Under the pieces are notes generated by a model, which had not been told where the DNA came from, ran no database searches, and worked only from the letters and a program-made list of their open reading frames with translations. 64,000 nt of DNA from Phragmites australis (lineage: Eukaryota > Streptophyta > Magnoliopsida > Poales > Poaceae), in contig NC_084930.1 in the NCBI RefSeq assembly GCF_958298935.1, positions 22,604,001 to 22,668,000 on the forward strand. Direction: 5' to 3'. Both the position numbers and the translations under genes were made by a program. Positions 59,030-64,000 of the stretch are shown here, piece by piece. Position 1 is the stretch's first letter. Each line of letters starts with the position of its first letter.

Positions 59030-59328
59030 ATGGACTATTTGTACAGACGATCGACATAAGAAACCACTTATGAAAACTAATTTACACAGGCGGTTCCTTA
59101 TGTGGACCGTCTGTGCATCCATTTTCACAGACGGTCCACATAAGGAACAGCATGTGTAAATGCTCCATTTACGCAGGCGGTTTCTTATGTGAACCGTCTG
59201 TGAAAATTACTTTTTATAGACGGTCTTCAGCCGCACGGGGCCGCGGTCACTTTCTCAGACGGTTCGTAGGACGAACCGCCTGTAGAAATAAAATCTAGGT
59301 GTCTCGGAAAATAGATTTTGTAGTAGTG
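59030..59328. repeat. right TIR and subterminal repeats of E6
   Basis: Six or more 'acaggcggttc' / 'gaaccgtctgtg' motifs in both orientations, ending TTTTGTAGTAGTG. The last 35 bases closely match the right end of E1 (GRGACAC-TAGA block). Confidence 0.85.
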
Positions 59329-60562
59329 TATATCACTTGTATTTACAACATAATATGCTCTCTACAACGAAAATTCCAAAATTTACAAACCAATATCAGT
59401 CGATTGTCTTCTCTCTTGCTTCCTCTGCCTTGAACATATGGATGCTTTGCCATAACCACACACATGTTCTTTGAACATGTTACCTTGACCTGCATGTTAG
59501 CATGTGCATGCCCTGGTACAGATGCTAGCTTCTCGATCTTCTTGGTTTGACGGTACAATGCAAAAACAAACGCTGAGCACACGCCGTCCTCTTCATCCAC
59601 ATAAAACTTTGGCGAGCGGGCAGGTCCGCCACCGACGCACACTCGCACTTACCGAGGCCGCACGGCGGAGCTGTCCGGGGGTGAATTACGGCGCGCGTAG
59701 TGGGGCCCAAGGACAGAGCGACGAGGAGAAAGTGCGTCGAGGGGCTACGAAAAGGGGAGGAGGAGGGGGACGGGGAAAGATCGCGGAGCGGCAGACGACG
59801 GGGCGAGGACAGATGGCGGCGCTCCAAACTCAAGTTGGCAGATTAGGAGAGAAACGGATCTTGAGGTGAGGCCACAAGCGAGAGCATGAGAGGAACAAAT
59901 AGGGACAATGCAAAAGTGCGTTCATGAGAGGTGGGAGGAAGTGTTGTCTTAGATCATCTCTAACTATATTTATTTTATTTTGTTTTTATAATTTTTTTCT
60001 CTGTTTCTATTTCCTTTATTTTCTCTTATCTCCGACAGCTTTCTTTCGAGGAGAATCGTGAAGGGAAAGAAGAGAGAATTCCGTCCTGAAGGGAATGACT
60101 CTAGAAATCCCGTCGTGACGGGAACCGTGAAGAGAAACCGTTGGAGCGCTGAAATGAACGAAAATCCCTTAATATAGAAATATCACTTCTGAAGAGAATT
60201 CTTTGGGCTAGTCTTAAATCGGGTGGATGGGTGGGATTCAATGTTTGCACCATTTCATCCAATTGTTTGTTTGCACTGGGAATGTGGCCCCTTGCTTGTG
60301 CCCCTCTCCCTTCATGTGATTCGTCCACCTAGTCCACCTCTCAGCCCACCGAATTATTTTAAATAATATTATTTTATTAGGAAATTAAAAAAATAGTTAA
60401 ATTTACAAAATTGCAAAAATAGATACCCGTCCATATACGTAGTACAATTAGAGACATATCGCCACTTCACATGCTGAAATTCTACGTGGTAGTGGGCTCG
60501 GAGGCCTATCACCACTCTGCGTGTCGAATGATCATGTGTCCCGCATACAATATTCAAAGAAA
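59329..60562. other. right flank of E6, no supported gene
   Basis: A GC-rich block (59560-59860) gives open frames on both strands without recognisable domains. 60216-60282 holds the inverse of the 46333-46394 repeat. Sequence near 60035-60180 ('ggagaatcgtgaagggaaag', 'cgtcgtgacgggaacc') looks like dispersed DNA-transposon debris. Confidence 0.35.
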
Positions 60563-60857
60563 AATTTATAACTTTTTTATATTTTCTCGAATGAAGATGA
60601 TCTTTATATGAAAATTACGTCTCTTGACCAGATGTACAACTTTGTAGTTAAACATTTTTCAATTTGAATCCATTGCCAAAAAGTGACTAAAAGTTTCGGT
60701 TCTAGTTTTTCATATCTAAAATTTATAACCACTTTTTGGATATCTAAATAGATTAAAAGAGAAAAGTGTTCAAATACAAAGTAAATATAGTCGAGAGACA
60801 CAATTTTTATATAGAGATTATCTCCATCCGATATCATATTAAAAAGTTATAAATTTA
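60563..60857. repeat. long imperfect foldback
   Basis: Arms of about 100 bases (60563-60665 and 60760-60857) pair with roughly 75% identity by eye. Each arm contains 'gaagatgatctttatatgaaaatt', 'cgtctcttgac' and 'tacaactttgtagtt'. The same phrases form the outer arms of the E1 foldback (4575-4866). No CACTA ends were found here. Confidence 0.7.
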
Positions 60858-61964
60858 TTTAATATCGTCTATAGCACATAGGACATGTCGGCACATGAAG
60901 TCCTGATAGACCCCCCAATCCACTGCCACGTAAGATGTTCACATGTAGGTTGCTAAAAGGTCCCTGGTCGGTACTCCATGTGCCGATGAGTAACTATTTT
61001 TACAATCTTATGAATTCTATTATTTTTACAAAATTTTAATATAATAATATTATTTTTTTTAAAGCTCTCAGCCCACGTGTATAGGAAGAGGGAACAGGCC
61101 AGCACAGGTCGCGCGCTCGCCCGCGGGAGCGACCGGCTGCCGAATAGATTTTCCGGAAATTGATTTTGGGCTTCCGCTGGCACCATTCCGATCCGGCCCA
61201 CTCTCCACAGTCTGGTGGGCTGACTGTTTTCTGGGGAAAAATCAGGAAGCCTTCATCATGCATTTTGCCCAACAACAAGGCGGGTAAAGCGAAACGGGCT
61301 AAAGCCGGACGCGATAGAAAATCGACTTGCGGACTGTCGTGTGGGAACGGGCCACGTCTTCCGCAGACGAATGCACGCGTGTCTGACGCCTGCCCGGCCT
61401 AGTAGATGTCTTTACGGCCCATCATGATTGATGAAGTCCGAGCCATCCACAGCGGCACGGCATGGTCACGCAGCACGGACCTCACACGCCTAGCCACGTG
61501 CCCATCCTGCACATCCCACGTTCTCCAAACACAAGCCGTCCGAGCTGTTAGAACAGACACCTCTTATATTAAATATGTGATCAAATATTATTAATAACTA
61601 ACAAAGCTAACCGTCTTCAGTTATCAAGTAAAGACATTTATCTCAACAGTTCCTAAACAAACATGTCTGTTCAGGACCTATATATATATATATATATAAA
61701 TACTGTTTATAAATAGATGATGATTTTCATTCTCCCTACCTACTATCTCTCAAACACATTATCAATACTTAGAATCAACCACTGAGCAATCACCAACTGA
61801 AAGGTCGAGTTGACCCACCGGGGTGGCCGAAACACCCAGCGGCTCAGCCAGCCCAGGTCGCTTATTCTACCACGCCACACACCGCGAGTTTTTTATTTTT
61901 ATATTTTTTATTATTAATATTTAAATAAATAGATCTTTTATGGCAATATTTGTACAAATAATGG
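60858..61964. other. spacer, no gene recognised
   Basis: Short open frames only. It contains a (TA)n microsatellite at 61680-61698. No coding domain seen. Confidence 0.35.
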
Positions 61965-62170
61965 TCTACCGTCTTTTGAAAGAGCTCTTTTCAGAGGGCG
62001 GTAAGGATGACAACGTGACACCAGAGATCTTTACCGCTGTTTGAGAGGGTGGTTAATCCTTACCGCCCTCTCAATGGGCGGGCAGACCCCACCCCTAAAC
62101 GTTTGCCATGCAGCGCTCCTTACCGCCCTCTAAGAGGGCCAATAAAGGGCGGTTAGGAGAGTGGCAAGCC
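61965..62170. repeat. 'accgccctct' inverted repeat cluster
   Basis: At least six copies of 'ccgccctct' or 'agagggcggt' in both orientations, a subterminal-repeat-like arrangement as in CACTA or other TIR elements. Termini and TSD were not identified. Confidence 0.5.
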
Positions 62171-62600
62171 AACCATTTGGATTATTTTAACTTTTGTATA
62201 CGTTAATTTAAAAAATAGTGCACATTCATTAGGTGAAAAATGTTAGTTGTGCAAAAAGTGGTCAAAACAGTATCGCGGAGTAGTTATTTTTTAGAAATTT
62301 TGGATTGATGTAAATTTGTCGATATTTGTTTATTTATTTGATGTAAAATTGTATGAGTAATTTTTTTAGTGACACAATATTGGGAGAATACAAAATCTAA
62401 TTTTTCGAATAATTGTAGTTGTGAAACACTATTAGCATAAAACTCGTCATAGAGGTTACATATGCTAACAAACATAACATGAGATATGGAGTTTGTCGTT
62501 ACTACACGAATGGACTTTAACCATACAGACATGATGACAACAAACGTTAGCATGTATGGTACGCCTAAAGACTAATCTAATAGCGTATCGCTGCTAATCC
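62171..62600. other. AT-rich spacer, no gene recognised
   Basis: No supported feature. Confidence 0.3.
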
Positions 62601-63190
62601 TAACATGCCTTAGTGAATGAAAATATATCGAGTTACAGCAGATGCTCTCTACAGAGTGCACCGATGATATATGCCCTTTCTCAGAGCATCGAGGTTATCC
62701 GCCTTAGCGCAACGGACCCTCTCCCGCTTCCTTGCCCTCTCTATTTCGCGTGCTTGAGCTGCGGCGAGCTCCTCCACTACCTTCCTCATACACTCCCCAT
62801 GCTACCACTTCAGCCGTAGTTTCTCCTGTTGTTGCTCATACTCTCAGCATTCGTATGCTTCCCTCCTCCACCGCATGCTCATGTCGACCCACCGCTTCTG
62901 CTCTTCATTTTGCTCCATGTTGAGCCATTCTATGAAGTCACAGATAGGTAGAGGAGACTGGAAAAATAAAATAAGATATGAGATTAGTAAAACAGTGCAT
63001 AAAATCGTATGAAAAGTGCCACATGAGTGATCTATGTTGCTATACCAGTGGGTACCCATACGGTCCTTATTGAGGCTTGTCGCATTGGTAGTTGGCTCAT
63101 ATGAAGAAGCGTAGGCCATAGATATAGGAGATGTCTTAGGACTCGCGAAGCCTACAAGGGTCGACAAAGAAGCACATCGGGGGTTGACCC
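62601..63190 (-). pseudogene. unclassified TE-like protein fragment
   Basis: Minus-strand fragments, including SYEPTTNATSLNKDRMGTHW, then after an apparent intron or gap CDFIEWLNMEQNEEQKRWVDMS and a Glu/Arg/Ala-rich coiled-coil-like stretch (about 62720-62900) with stops. The composition resembles accessory proteins of grass DNA transposons, but I cannot name the family. Inactive. Confidence 0.4.
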
Positions 63191-63739
63191 CTCGAGGATG
63201 AAAAATCCCTCAATATTTCTTGGGTGGGTTTGGTGGAGCTGAGAAAGACATTGCAGTTGGGAGAGTTGAGGATTGAGTGGTCTATCCATGGATGAGGATG
63301 CGGTTATTTATGGTGACTGGGGGCTGGTGCATGGACTGAGTGTATGGGCTTGGCTAGGGGCTGGAGCATATGATTCCCTGTGAAAGATAAAAAAAATTAT
63401 GGTATTGATGCTAAGCATAGATTTTCTGTGTCAGGATAGAGGTGTTGTCATTTAATTTATGATTAAAGCTCTGTTATGTGGTCACTTTATATCTACAACC
63501 TACGTCAGGATAAAGATGTTGTCATTTCATAGTTAAAGCTGAGTTATGTGGTTACTTCGTGTCTAAAGCCAGACTCATGACACATGTGTTATCATTTCAT
63601 ACTTAAAGCTCTGTTGTGTTTGGATAGTACGTTAATATAATAAACTTAACATCACATTTTTAGATATAAAGTTCACCAATAGTTCATAACATAGTACGTT
63701 GGTATTTGCATAGTTCTTAGTGGATAGATGTTGAATACC

Positions 63740-63998
63740 TACATCATCTTTAGATGGCAGAGCAAATTAGCAGAAGAATGTTAGCTGTGCCAGTCAATGC
63801 TATCCGGCTAAGATGGTTGTCGTCTCCGAAGTGGTGATGCGAAGTTGTAAGGATGAGTACCAGCAAATCCACCATCATTTTAAGGGTCATCAATGTCCTC
63901 CAGAGATGGAGGCCTCGGAGGGAGGGGTCATTGTGGCATGAAGTTGTCGTCGTCATCTTGAGTCATTGTGGCATGAAGTTGTCGTCGTCATCTTGAGT
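63740..63998 (-). pseudogene. unclassified TE-like protein fragment at window edge
   Basis: One minus-strand frame reads PLPPRPPSLEDIDDP and FAGTHPYNFASPLRRRQPS with stops between. Its position upstream (minus strand) of the fragment at 62601-63190 suggests the same former gene. It is cut by the window end. Confidence 0.35.
63927..63996. repeat. 35-bp perfect tandem duplication
   Basis: 'gtcattgtggcatgaagttg...catcttga' occurs twice head to tail with a 35-base period. It is within the preceding coding-like fragment and may continue past the window. Confidence 0.85.
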
Positions 63999-64000
63999 TA

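Larger units (their letters stand above)
47181..59328 (-). mobile_element. large CACTA (En/Spm) element E6, about 12.1 kb
   Basis: Left terminus CACTACTACAGAATG; right terminus on the other strand CACTACTACAAAATCTATTTT. Both are followed by rich 'cacaggcggttc' subterminal repeats. Flanks are CAT (47178-47180) and TAT (59329-59331), a one-base mismatch to a TSD. Genes run right to left: TNP2 (58432-55061) and the Transposase_24/Ulp1 gene (51275-47656). Between them are internal subterminal-type repeats, a GC-rich leader-like segment and an antisense GCN1-like fragment. It is mutated but otherwise complete, and shares ends with non-autonomous E1. Confidence 0.85.

Noticed and set aside
59343..59869. 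Host gene right of E6
   Set aside because: GC-rich frames on both strands without domain, splice support or clear start.

Overview
This is nuclear DNA from a flowering plant, almost certainly a grass (Poaceae). The evidence is the TE families present (Ty1/copia with an initiator-Met PBS, TGTCACACCC-type LTRs, LTR ends with the 'ggcgcctattcacccc' motif, and many CACTA elements with 'CACTACTAC...' termini), GT-AG introns, GC-rich leader exons and AT-rich spacers. The species cannot be named from the sequence. One convincing host gene is visible; nearly all the rest is nested and decayed transposable elements.

Layout. 1-3770: gypsy-like minus-strand remnant, with a 31-bp minisatellite, a second degenerate tandem array, a gag fragment and a 5' LTR. 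4112-5167: non-autonomous CACTA (E1), TSD CAT. 5363-10492: structurally complete but broken Ty1/copia element on the minus strand (397-bp LTRs, TSD ATCGT), inserted about 100 bp beyond the stop codon of the two-exon host gene at 10596-11821 (minus). About 12326-20540: plus-strand CACTA remnant (E2) with TNP2, Transposase_24 and Ulp1-like pseudogenes. 21870-25474: mixed remnants, including a gag-like reading frame with an RGG-type tract and two CCHC knuckles. 25475-29679: a copia LTR (A) that received a CACTA (E3, TSD TTT) and a solo LTR of its own family (B, TSD GTGTT). 29894-30583: a hypothetical minus-strand ORF. 31670-40211: a gypsy-type non-autonomous element with a Transposase_28-like gene, interrupted by a solo LTR (TSD CTCCT) and a CACTA carrying gene-like sequence (E4, TSD ATG). 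40212-43649: the same LTR family in inverse orientation plus a truncated second copy. 43650-46229: 3' part of another CACTA (E5). 47181-59328: a 12.1-kb CACTA (E6, minus strand) with both TIRs, TNP2, a Transposase_24/Ulp1-like gene and an antisense, intron-containing fragment of a GCN1/ILITHYIA-like host gene. 59329-64000: repeats, a foldback and coding-like TE debris.

How it fits together. E6 and E2 share one architecture in the direction of transcription: TNP2, then repeats resembling subterminal repeats, then a GC-rich leader-like segment, then a long AT-rich stretch, then the Transposase_24/Ulp1 gene. This suggests that the second gene has its own promoter next to internal subterminal-type repeats. 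E1 carries the same termini as E6 and may be one of its non-autonomous partners. All TE genes recognised are interrupted. In E6 the TNP2 interruptions are substitutions only, in one unbroken frame, so E6 looks recently dead. Perfect TSDs give a relative insertion order in three nests.
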